Below are positions 1 through 5,968 of a stretch of DNA of 5,968 bases, piece by piece; position 1 is the first letter of the stretch, and every line of letters starts with the position of its first letter. The position numbers and the translations under genes are program-made. The notes beneath the pieces were generated by a model that saw only the letters and a program-made list of their open reading frames with translations, was not told the DNA's origin and made no database searches. This DNA comes from Caulobacter sp. B11 (GTDB lineage: Bacteria; Pseudomonadota; Alphaproteobacteria; Caulobacterales; Caulobacteraceae), in the NCBI RefSeq assembly GCF_002737765.1, contig NZ_PEGG01000345.1, positions 1-5,968 of the forward strand, read 5' to 3'.

Positions 1-258
1 CGAGATCTGGACCTTGCCGATCTCGCCTTCCATCTCGTGCTCGTCCGACACGACCTCGATCACCCGCTTCTGGGTGGTTTCGCCGGTCTTGGGGTCGATG
101 CGCACGCGGATGTCGTGCTCGGCGCCGTAACGCGAGCGCGCCGCCTTCTGGAGCGCGTCCTCGATCGCCTCGATGACGACTTCCTTCTCGATGCCTTTTT
201 CGCGCGCGTCAGCGATCTGCAGCAGCTCGAGCCGGTTGGCGGAAATGCCGATGGCCAT
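1..258 (-). CDS. nusA: Transcription termination/antitermination factor NusA, N-terminal part (cut by the left edge)
   Basis: NusA binds RNA polymerase and controls pausing, intrinsic termination and antitermination. Only the first 86 codons are visible, and the frame is open to base 1. The start MAIGISANRLELLQIADA and the following helix-rich stretch (EKEVVIEAIEDALQKAARSRYG, residues about 23-44, quoted only to locate the match) fit the RNA-polymerase-binding N-terminal domain. The S1 and KH domains would lie outside the window. The start is the ATG at 256-258. An AGAGGA Shine-Dalgarno sequence at 265-270 sits 6 nt upstream, inside the 3' end of rimP. Only 2 nt separate it from the rimP stop codon, so translational coupling is likely. 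The rimP-nusA pair is a conserved bacterial operon core, usually followed by infB. Confidence 0.95.
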   Translation of the reverse strand, partial: MAIGISANRLELLQIADAREKGIEKEVVIEAIEDALQKAARSRYGAEHDIRVRIDPKTGETTQKRVIEVVSDEHEMEGEIGKVQIS

Positions 259-260
259 GG

Positions 261-887
261 TCAGTCCTCTTCACTTTCGGACAGGTCAAAATCTTCGTCT
301 TCGGCGTCGTCGTCGCCGAGATCTTCGGAGTCCGCGTCACCGCCGTCGGCGGCCACGCGGGCGGCGCGCTGGTCGGCGCCCCGCTTCATCAGGGCGTCGG
401 TCAGCACCAGCTTGGCGTCGACCAGCCACTCGAACGGGAAATAGACGGTGGTGTCGTCCTCGCCCTCGAGGTTGAGGCCCACCTGGCCGTCCTCGGTGCC
501 GGCGAGCTCGCCCTTGAAGCGCTTGCGGCCCTCGGCGACGCGATCGAGCTCGATGCGCACCTCCAGGCCGGCATAGTCGTCGAAGTCCTTCAGCCGGGTC
601 AGGGGTCGGTCGACGCCGGGGCTGGAGACCTCCAGGGTATATTCGCCGCTGATCGGGTCGGCGGCGTCGAGGATCTCGGAAATGGCTCGCGACAGCTTGG
701 CGCAGTCCTCGACATTCATGTCGCCGCCGCTGCCGTCTTCCAGCATCGGGCGCTCGGCCATGATCTGCAGGCGGCGCTGTTCGGCGCCGCCCATCAGGCG
801 CAGGCGCACGATCTCGTAACCGACGGACTCGGCGACGGGATCGAGGATTTCGATCAGGTCACGGTCTTCCTGCGTCTTGCCGCGCAC
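261..887 (-). CDS. rimP: Ribosome maturation factor RimP
   Basis: RimP is a cytoplasmic factor that assists maturation of the 30S ribosomal subunit. The predicted product has 208 residues, against about 150 in E. coli. The family core is clear: an N-terminal alpha/beta domain with [20 protein letters not shown], the central [17 protein letters not shown] helix, and the hallmark [16 protein letters not shown]-terminal SH3-like domain follows (KRFKGEL through [15 protein letters not shown]). The last 27 residues are strikingly acidic (16 Asp or Glu) and probably disordered. I chose the GTG at 885-887. A TTG four codons upstream (899) would give 212 residues, but it has no Shine-Dalgarno sequence at usable spacing. 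The chosen GTG has a weak GAG-containing one. rimP lies immediately upstream of nusA. A terminator sits in its leader, so attenuation of the operon is plausible. Identity is certain; the exact start is less so. Confidence 0.93.
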   Translation of the reverse strand: MRGKTQEDRDLIEILDPVAESVGYEIVRLRLMGGAEQRRLQIMAERPMLEDGSGGDMNVEDCAKLSRAISEILDAADPISGEYTLEVSSPGVDRPLTRLKDFDDYAGLEVRIELDRVAEGRKRFKGELAGTEDGQVGLNLEGEDDTTVYFPFEWLVDAKLVLTDALMKRGADQRAARVAADGGDADSEDLGDDDAEDEDFDLSESEED

Positions 888-937
888 GGTGTATCTCAAC
901 TCAAAAACGGGGCCGGGCGCCGAGGCTGGCGAGCGGC

Positions 938-970
938 CAAAGAAAAAGCGGCAGCCTTTCGGGCCGCCGC
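938..970 (-). terminator. Intrinsic terminator in the rimP-nusA leader (probable attenuator)
   Basis: On the minus strand, GCGGCGGCC (970-962) pairs with GGCTGCCGC (956-948). This gives a 9-bp stem with one G-U pair and a CGAAA loop. The tract TTTTTCTTT follows at once (947-939). This is textbook intrinsic terminator structure. No gene ends just upstream on this strand, because the neighbour is the divergent ppa. The terminator therefore most likely acts on transcripts that start in this intergenic region and head into rimP, about 50 nt before its start codon. Leader terminators before rimP are known in enterobacteria. Regulation here is inferred. Confidence 0.75.
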
Positions 971-975
971 TCGAA

Positions 976-990
976 AGCGCTAGCAGCGCT
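976..990 (-). other. Small hairpin upstream of the rimP leader terminator
   Basis: AGCGC and GCGCT flank TGCTA and can form a 5-bp stem, just 5 nt before the terminator stem on the minus strand. It would lie near the 5' end of a rimP transcript starting near 1002. It may be part of a leader fold or chance in GC-rich DNA. Confidence 0.35.
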
Positions 991-1008
991 GACGGACGAT
1001 GTAGGGCC

Positions 1009-1037
1009 TTTATAGCGCGATGTTCGGACGGTTGGAA
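1009..1037 (-). promoter_or_regulatory. Candidate sigma-70-type promoter for rimP-nusA
   Basis: On the minus strand, TTCCAA (1037-1032) and TATAAA (1014-1009) are separated by exactly 17 nt. The -10 region reads GCTATAAA, close to the Caulobacter housekeeping pattern GCTANAWC. The -35 match is weak. Transcription would begin near 1002, giving a leader of about 115 nt that includes the terminator at 938-970. The prediction rests on sequence alone. Confidence 0.4.
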
Positions 1038-1080
1038 GCCCCCTGAGGCGCACAGAGTCCGCTCGCCGCGCCTGACCCCT

Positions 1081-1109
1081 TTCGCACCGCAGCACTCAGG
1101 GTCTATAAG
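1081..1109 (+). promoter_or_regulatory. Candidate sigma-70-type promoter for ppa
   Basis: TTCGCA (1081-1086) and TATAAG (1104-1109) are separated by 17 nt on the plus strand. Each box matches its consensus moderately. Transcription would begin near 1116, leaving a leader of about 47 nt before the ppa start codon. No better pair was seen between 1037 and 1150. The prediction rests on sequence alone. Confidence 0.35.
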
Positions 1110-1162
1110 GCCGGCGCGCAGACCCGCCTCCCCCGCGGGGCCTCTCCCAAAGAAGAGTCACA

Positions 1163-1696
1163 ATGGACCTCTCCAAGATCGCCACGGGCGTGAACCCGCC
1201 TTACGACCTCAACGCCGTCATCGAGATCCCGCAGGGCGGCGAACCGGTGAAATACGAGATCGACAAGGCCAGCGGGGCCCTGATGGTCGACCGCTTCCTG
1301 CATACGGCGATGTTCTATCCGGCCAATTACGGCTTTATCCCCCACACCCTGGCCGATGACGGCGATCCGGCCGACATCATGGTCGTGGGCCCCACCCCCG
1401 TGGTGCCCGGCGCGATCATCCGCTGCCGTCCGATCGGCACCCTGATGATGGTCGACGAAGCCGGTTCGGACGAAAAGATCCTGGCCGTGCCGGTCGACAA
1501 GCTGCACCCCTTCTATACGGGCGTGAACAGCTGGCGCGACCTGCCGGTGATCCTCACCGAGCAGATCGCCCACTTCTTCCAGCACTACAAGGATCTGGAA
1601 AAGGGCAAGTCGACCAAGATCACCGGCTGGGCCGACCTGGAAGAAACCGCCGAAATCATCCGCGCGGCGATCAAGCGCCACGACGACAACTACTGA
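1163..1696 (+). CDS. ppa: Soluble family I inorganic pyrophosphatase
   Basis: This cytoplasmic, metal-dependent enzyme hydrolyses pyrophosphate to two phosphates and so pulls biosynthetic reactions forward. The product has 177 residues, typical for bacterial family I enzymes. The signature DGDPADI occupies residues 66-72, with metal ligands D66, D68 and D71. The other active-site positions of the E. coli enzyme are all present, shifted by one: E21, K30, E32, R44, Y52, Y56, D98, D103, K105, Y142 and K143. The protein should therefore be active. The ATG at 1163 follows a purine-rich AAGAAGAG (1150-1157) with about 5 nt spacing. The gene is transcribed divergently from rimP and alone on its strand here. 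It converges on the small membrane protein gene, with a perfect hairpin starting 12 nt after its stop codon. Confidence 0.98.
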   Translation: MDLSKIATGVNPPYDLNAVIEIPQGGEPVKYEIDKASGALMVDRFLHTAMFYPANYGFIPHTLADDGDPADIMVVGPTPVVPGAIIRCRPIGTLMMVDEAGSDEKILAVPVDKLHPFYTGVNSWRDLPVILTEQIAHFFQHYKDLEKGKSTKITGWADLEETAEIIRAAIKRHDDNY

Positions 1697-1708
1697 ATCC
1701 GCATGACC

Positions 1709-1735
1709 CTTCCCTCCCCGCAGCGGGGAGGGAAG
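1709..1735. terminator. Perfect hairpin between convergent ppa and the small membrane protein gene
   Basis: CTTCCCTCCCC (1709-1719) and GGGGAGGGAAG (1725-1735) form a perfect 11-bp stem around a GCAGC loop. It begins 12 nt after the ppa stop and lies 3 nt from the stop of the minus-strand gene, so it could serve both. Neither side has a T tract, so classical intrinsic termination is doubtful. It may act as a transcript-end stabiliser or a weak bidirectional terminator. GC-rich hairpins of this style could also be a dispersed intergenic repeat, but only one copy is visible here. Confidence 0.55.
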
Positions 1736-1738
1736 CCG

Positions 1739-2113
1739 TCACAGAAACTGCCCGGCAATCAACAGCAGCACCATCGCCACGTCGATCAGCACCGTGACGC
1801 CGGAAAAGCCCTTGATGAAGCGGCCGCCCTTGGCGAGTAGCGAGCCCATGTAGAAGACCTTGCTGATCACCGCCGCGCCCACCGCCAGATCGCGGGTCTC
1901 GGGGTGGTAGGCCGCCCAGATCAGCATGCCGCCGGTCAGGCCGATCAACAGACCCCAACCGCGCACGATCACATCCGCCAGCGGCCCCTCCAGGGCTTCG
2001 CCATAGGTCGAGCGCATCGCGCGGCCCGGCGAAATCACGAACTGCAGCATGGTCAGGGTCAGCAGGCCGCTGATCACCAGAACGATCTGATAGTGCTCGA
2101 CAATCCAGGACAT
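1739..2113 (-). CDS. Small four-helix membrane protein of unknown function
   Basis: I do not recognise this 124-residue protein as a named family. Four hydrophobic stretches likely span the inner membrane: about residues 7-28, 48-69, 75-95 and 102-122. A loop after the first helix contains SPGRAMRSTYGEALEGP, and a basic segment KGGRFIKG precedes the last helix. The overall plan resembles small four-helix families such as DoxX-like or DUF4345-type proteins, but I cannot assign it. Two ATGs are adjacent. The second (2111-2113) is preferred because GGGGAGG at 2119-2125 then lies 5 nt upstream; from the first ATG (2114-2116) the spacing is only 2 nt. A GC-rich hairpin abuts this ribosome binding site. 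The gene lies 62 nt downstream of trmB on the same strand and may share its transcript. Its coding character (steady hydrophobic pattern, strong Shine-Dalgarno sequence) makes it very likely real. Confidence 0.82.
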   Translation of the reverse strand: MSWIVEHYQIVLVISGLLTLTMLQFVISPGRAMRSTYGEALEGPLADVIVRGWGLLIGLTGGMLIWAAYHPETRDLAVGAAVISKVFYMGSLLAKGGRFIKGFSGVTVLIDVAMVLLLIAGQFL

Positions 2114-2122
2114 CATCGCCTC

Positions 2123-2144
2123 CCCGCGCCCGTCATGGCGCGGG
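2123..2144 (-). other. Hairpin abutting the ribosome binding site of the small membrane protein gene
   Basis: CCCGCGCC and GGCGCGGG form a perfect 8-bp stem with a 6-nt loop in the trmB to membrane-protein intergenic gap. The downstream arm (2130-2123 on the minus strand) runs into the GGGGAGG Shine-Dalgarno sequence at 2125-2119 and shares its first three Gs. No T tract follows, so it does not look like an intrinsic terminator. It could hold back translation or protect an RNA end, which is inference. Confidence 0.45.
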
Positions 2145-2175
2145 CCGGGGCAAGCTTAGCAGATAAGGCGGCGGA

Positions 2176-2856
2176 TCAGACGCGCACGAAATCCAGGAAC
2201 ACCGGCGCGCAGTCGCCCAGCTTCTTTTCCTCGTAGCGCGTGGTGACGTGATCGGCCGGCGGGGCGTTGCGGTCGGTGTCCGGCTCGGCGAAGCGGAAGG
2301 CCGGGTCGGCCAGCACCCGTTCGATCGTCCATTCGGCATAGTCGGCCCAGTCGGTGGCGAAGCGCAGCGCCCCGCCCGACTTCAGAACGCGGGCGAGTTC
2401 CGTCACCACCGCCGGCTGGATCAGGCGCCGCTTGTTGTGCCGCGCCTTGTGCCAGGGGTCGGGGAACATGATGAACACCCGGCTCAGGCAGGCGTCGGGC
2501 AGCCAGGCCAGCACGTCGCGGGCGTCGCCCTCGTGGATGCGGACGTTCTTGAGGTCCTGCTCCTCAACGTGACGGACCGCGCTGGCCACGCCGTTGACGA
2601 AGGGCTCGGCCCCGATGATCAGGGCGTGCGGGTGGCGGCCGGCCTGGGCGGCCATGTGCTCGCCGCCGCCGAAACCGATCTCCAGCCAGGCTTCCGTCGC
2701 CTCCGGCATCAGGTCGCGCGGGTCGAAGGGCGCGGTCGGCACGGCGATCTCGGGCAGCAGGGTGTCGAGCAGGGCCTGCTGGCGCGGCTTGACCGGCCGC
2801 GACTTGATGCGGCCGAACGAGCGCAGCGGCCCGTGGGGAATGGTAGGGGATGTCAT
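2176..2856 (-). CDS. trmB: tRNA (guanine(46)-N7)-methyltransferase TrmB
   Basis: TrmB uses S-adenosylmethionine to form 7-methylguanosine at position 46 in the variable loop of tRNAs, in the cytoplasm. The 226-residue product has the family hallmarks in order. An N-terminal SFGRIKSRPVKPRQ lies at 13-26 and the cofactor-binding motif EIGFGGGEH at 59-67. Acidic GAEP (82-85) and EGDARD (109-114) follow. The catalytic and tRNA-binding block FPDPWHKARHNKRRL is at 131-145, TDW at 168-170, and C-terminal TRYEEKK at 206-212. The ATG at 2854-2856 is chosen. A TTG 14 codons upstream (2898) lies inside the metK terminator and would add a Pro/Ala-rich extension, so it is unlikely. The Shine-Dalgarno region before the ATG is poor. 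metK, which makes its cofactor, is directly upstream but separated by a strong terminator, so readthrough or an unseen promoter must supply transcripts. Confidence 0.96.
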   Translation of the reverse strand: MTSPTIPHGPLRSFGRIKSRPVKPRQQALLDTLLPEIAVPTAPFDPRDLMPEATEAWLEIGFGGGEHMAAQAGRHPHALIIGAEPFVNGVASAVRHVEEQDLKNVRIHEGDARDVLAWLPDACLSRVFIMFPDPWHKARHNKRRLIQPAVVTELARVLKSGGALRFATDWADYAEWTIERVLADPAFRFAEPDTDRNAPPADHVTTRYEEKKLGDCAPVFLDFVRV

Positions 2857-2895
2857 GGGGGCGGGTCTTAGCGGTGATGGGGCCGGGAGACCAGC

Positions 2896-2936
2896 CAAAC
2901 GAAAACGGGCCCCGATCGATTGACCGAGGCCCGTTT
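2896..2936 (-). terminator. Intrinsic terminator downstream of metK
   Basis: On the minus strand the arms at 2936-2922 and 2917-2903 form a 15-bp stem with two G-U pairs around an AATC loop. The sequence TTTTCGTTT follows (2905-2897), its first bases overlapping the stem end. It begins 23 nt after the metK stop codon. It is directional: on the plus strand the hairpin is preceded by As and not followed by Ts. It lies only about 40 nt before the trmB start. Confidence 0.85.
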
Positions 2937-2959
2937 CAAGACGTTCCGAAGGTCGAAGC

Positions 2960-4183
<1,224 letters not shown>

Positions 4184-4241
4184 AGATCAGCTCCGGACAA
4201 GACTCCGCCGCGCGGACGGTTTGGCCGGCGAGGGTGCCCGG

Positions 4242-4262
4242 AACATATAAAGATATGTTTAT
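4242..4262. promoter_or_regulatory. Candidate operator: overlapping dyads in the metK promoter
   Basis: Two overlapping symmetries are visible. AACATAT (4242-4248) is mirrored by ATATGTT (4253-4259) around a 4-nt centre. ATAAAGATATGTTTAT (4247-4262) is palindromic except for one base pair. The element sits between and over the presumed -35 and -10 boxes, a classic repressor position. Methionine-cycle genes in several Proteobacteria are controlled by ArsR-family SahR/SamR-type repressors that bind dyads. Whether this is such a site, or one for the neighbouring XRE regulator, cannot be told from the window. Confidence 0.45.
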
Positions 4263-4270
4263 GTCCGCAA
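4242..4270 (-). promoter_or_regulatory. Candidate metK promoter
   Basis: On the minus strand, TTGCGG (4270-4265) and TATGTT (4247-4242) are separated by 17 nt. An overlapping TTTATA (4251-4246) is an alternative -10. Transcription would start near 4235, giving a leader of about 50 nt. This is the only strongly AT-rich stretch between the regulator gene and metK. The spacer contains the dyad described separately. Confidence 0.45.
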
Positions 4271-4273
4271 CGG

Positions 4274-4290
4274 CCGAAATCAGCTTTCGG
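4274..4290 (-). other. Short inverted repeat over the stop codon of the XRE regulator gene
   Basis: CCGAAA and TTTCGG flank GCTGA, whose TGA is the stop codon of the regulator gene. The stem is only 6 bp and has no T tract, so it is at best a weak transcript-end structure. It may be chance. Confidence 0.25.
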
Positions 4291-4711
4291 ACGGTTCCGC
4301 GATTTCTTCGTCGGCCATCGACCGCACGAGGTCCAGAACCCGGCGCACCTTGGGCTTGTTGATCTTCGGGAACAGCCCCGCCAGCTCAAGACCTTCGGTC
4401 GTCATCAGGAAATCATGGACGAACTGGCCCTGGTTGGTCTGGGCCGAGGTCTCGCCCTCGGTCGGATCGGCCAGGCCTTCGAAGAAATAGGCCACCGACG
4501 ACTGCAGGCTGCGGGCGATCTCGTACAGCTTGGAGGCGCTGACGCGATTGGCGCCGCGCTCGTATTTCTGCACCTGCTGAAAGGTCAGCCCCAGGCCCTC
4601 GGCCAGCTTTTCCTGGCTGATCCCCAGCAGTTTCCGCCGCATCCGGATTCGGGCGCCGACATGAAGGTCGATGGGATTGGGGTGGCGGTCTTGCTCGAGG
4701 GTCGCTGTCAT
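4280..4711 (-). CDS. XRE-family (HTH_3) transcriptional regulator, PhrR/PraR-like
   Basis: This is a 143-residue DNA-binding regulator. The stretch PNPIDLHVGARIRMRRKLLG (residues 11-30) leads into a Cro/C1-type helix-turn-helix spanning about 18-78. ISQEKLAEGLGL forms the first helix and turn, and TFQQVQKYERGANRVS covers the recognition helix. The wording closely resembles the rhizobial regulators PhrR (acid-induced in Sinorhizobium) and PraR (represses adhesion and surface genes). The C-terminal 65 residues lack an obvious effector domain and end in an acidic tail. The ATG at 4709-4711 is chosen over an adjacent TTG at 4714; its Shine-Dalgarno region is weak. It starts 19 nt after the lnt stop, so the two are probably co-transcribed. 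phrR also lies next to lnt (actA) in Sinorhizobium, which supports orthology. The targets in this organism are unknown. Confidence 0.9.
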   Translation of the reverse strand: MTATLEQDRHPNPIDLHVGARIRMRRKLLGISQEKLAEGLGLTFQQVQKYERGANRVSASKLYEIARSLQSSVAYFFEGLADPTEGETSAQTNQGQFVHDFLMTTEGLELAGLFPKINKPKVRRVLDLVRSMADEEIAEPSES

Positions 4712-4730
4712 CAAACCGATAAAACTGAGA

Positions 4731-5968
4731 TTATGATTTTTTGTTAATCTTCTGTCCGCCAGTTCGCGGGATTTTCCTAGCCCTTACCTGACGTGAGGCG
4801 AGCAGTGAGGCGCCCATAATGAGGAAGTAGGGCCAGTGTCCCAGGCTCGAAAACAGCGTGCCGGAAAATTCCGGCGGCAGGGCCACATCGATCACGCCGG
4901 CCTGGCCAAGGTTCAGCCTGGCCCCGCCCACCACTCGGCCGTGGGCGTCGATCATCGCCGAGACGCCGGTCGGGGTAGCTCGGATGATCGGCTTTCCAGT
5001 CTCGATGGCGCGGTAACTGGCCAGGTTCAGGTGCTGCAAAGGCCCTGACGTGACCCCGAACCAGGCGTCATTGGAGACATTGACCAGGGCGCGCACGGCC
5101 GGATCGGGCCTGGCGAGGCGCGGAAACAGGCTCTCGTAACAGATCAGCGGCTGCACCAGCAGATCGGAGCCGATGCGCAGCGGCGCGGGCCGGGGCCCGC
5201 TGGCGAAGGAATCACTCAGGTGGGCCATGCTTCGGACCCCCAGGGCGGTCAGAACCCCGTCCATCGGCAGGTATTCGCCGAACGGCACCAGCCGGTGCTT
5301 GTCATAGACCCCGACCAATACGATGTCGTCGGCGTCACGCCGCAGGGCGACAAGGCTATTGTAATAGACCGGCTTGTCCGCCGGCCCCTCATAGCGATAG
5401 CCGCCGATCAACAACCGCTGGCCGGGCTGAAGGGCGTCGACGATCGCCTGCCGCACCCAGGAGCCGGGAACCAGATAGTCGTTGATCGCGGCCGGCAGGG
5501 CCCCTTCGGGCCAGATCACGAGGTCGGCGGGCCGGCCCTGATAGGGCCGCGAGGTCAGGTCGACATAGCGGCCGACAATGTCCTGAAAGCTGGCGGCGTC
5601 CCACTTGATCGACTGCGGGACGTCGGCCTGAACGATGCGGACCAGGGTCGCGGCCTGGGGCGTCGCGGGGCGATCAAGGGCCAGGCGCGCGGCGCCGCCG
5701 GCATAGAGCAGGACGAGTCCGGCGAACGCCGACCCGACCGCGATCCGGCCGGATCGTCCGTCCCGCCAGACGGCCGGCGCGGCGGCGATGGCCAGGGTGA
5801 TCCAGGTCAGGCCATAGGCGCCCACCACCGCGGCGGCCTGGGACGGGGCCGAACCGGCCCGCCAAGCCTCGCCGGGCAGGTTCCACGGAAACCCGGTCAG
5901 GATGTGGCCGCGGGTCCATTCCAGCAGGCTGAAGGCCGAGGCGAACACCAGCAGGCGCAGGGCGTCGG
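4731..5968 (-). CDS. lnt: Apolipoprotein N-acyltransferase Lnt (5' end beyond the right edge)
   Basis: Lnt adds the third acyl chain to the N-terminal cysteine of outer-membrane lipoproteins in the inner membrane, the last step of lipoprotein maturation. About 411 C-terminal residues are visible; full proteins have roughly 510-540. The frame is open to the window edge, so the missing part is the first membrane segments. The GTG at 5948 is internal, because the upstream codons (DALRLL) continue the family match. Visible are the conserved EWTRGHILTGFPWNL, two or more membrane helices, then the nitrilase-like periplasmic domain. That domain has the full triad: Glu in VIWPEGALP (codon 5505-5507), Lys in YDKHRLVPFGEYLP (5298-5300) and Cys in LICYES (5139-5141). 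A final membrane helix (SLGHWPYFLIMGASLLAS) precedes a basic tail. The enzyme looks intact. It is followed after 19 nt by the XRE regulator gene. Confidence 0.97.
   Translation of the reverse strand, partial: DALRLLVFASAFSLLEWTRGHILTGFPWNLPGEAWRAGSAPSQAAAVVGAYGLTWITLAIAAAPAVWRDGRSGRIAVGSAFAGLVLLYAGGAARLALDRPATPQAATLVRIVQADVPQSIKWDAASFQDIVGRYVDLTSRPYQGRPADLVIWPEGALPAAINDYLVPGSWVRQAIVDALQPGQRLLIGGYRYEGPADKPVYYNSLVALRRDADDIVLVGVYDKHRLVPFGEYLPMDGVLTALGVRSMAHLSDSFASGPRPAPLRIGSDLLVQPLICYESLFPRLARPDPAVRALVNVSNDAWFGVTSGPLQHLNLASYRAIETGKPIIRATPTGVSAMIDAHGRVVGGARLNLGQAGVIDVALPPEFSGTLFSSLGHWPYFLIMGASLLASRQVRARKIPRTGGQKINKKS

Noticed and set aside
897..899. TTG as the rimP start, giving 212 residues
   Set aside because: There is no Shine-Dalgarno sequence at workable spacing. 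The GTG at 885-887 gives a better-positioned start for the family core.
877..1681. Open frames overlapping the rimP-ppa intergenic region and antisense to ppa
   Set aside because: The plus-strand frame runs out of frame into ppa and is Arg/Pro-rich, and the minus-strand frame is a shadow of ppa. Neither has a ribosome binding site.
2248..2871. Plus-strand open frame antisense to trmB
   Set aside because: It lies wholly opposite a confidently identified methyltransferase gene, is low in complexity and has no domain match by eye.
2896..2898. TTG as the trmB start, giving 240 residues
   Set aside because: It lies inside the metK terminator, and the added residues are a Pro/Ala-rich extension unlike the family's N terminus.
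4184..4279. A S-adenosylmethionine riboswitch before metK
   Set aside because: The leader after the candidate start is only about 50 nt, and I could not recognise the conserved core of a known SAM aptamer. A covariance-model search would settle it.
4733..4748. A CtrA box around TTAATC near the lnt stop
   Set aside because: Only one TTAA half is present, with no second half at the required spacing, and it lies at the end of a coding region.
5946..5948. GTG as the true start of lnt
   Set aside because: The frame and the family-like sequence continue upstream to the window edge, and the N-terminal membrane helices would be missing.

Overview
This window carries ordinary housekeeping genes from a GC-rich alphaproteobacterium. 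The gene set and the wording of RimP, MetK, Lnt and the XRE regulator point to Caulobacter or a close Caulobacterales relative such as Phenylobacterium. This assignment comes from recognition and synteny, not from a database search. I see no mobile element, CRISPR array, tRNA or rRNA gene, and no sign of recent transfer.

Layout, left to right. Positions 1-887 hold the start of nusA (cut by the window edge) and all of rimP, both on the minus strand and only 2 nt apart, so they form a rimP-nusA operon. A 275-nt divergent intergenic region (888-1162) follows. It holds a rimP promoter candidate, a clear intrinsic terminator inside the rimP leader, and a ppa promoter candidate. ppa (inorganic pyrophosphatase) runs on the plus strand at 1163-1696. 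It converges on a small four-helix membrane protein gene (1739-2113, minus), with a perfect hairpin between the two. Next, all on the minus strand, come trmB (2176-2856), metK (2960-4183), an XRE-family regulator resembling rhizobial PhrR/PraR (4280-4711), and lnt (from 4731, running off the right edge).

Read in the direction of transcription, the right-hand block is lnt, regulator, metK, trmB, membrane protein. lnt and the regulator are 19 nt apart and probably co-transcribed. metK appears to have its own promoter, with an AT-rich dyad placed between the -35 and -10 boxes. A strong terminator follows metK and lies only about 40 nt before the trmB start.

The functional links are modest. MetK makes S-adenosylmethionine and releases PPi and Pi, TrmB consumes S-adenosylmethionine to methylate tRNA, and Ppa removes PPi. 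RimP and NusA serve ribosome assembly and transcription elongation, and Lnt finishes lipoprotein maturation. I found no convincing undescribed system. The observations most worth a second look are the rimP leader terminator and the dyad in the metK promoter.
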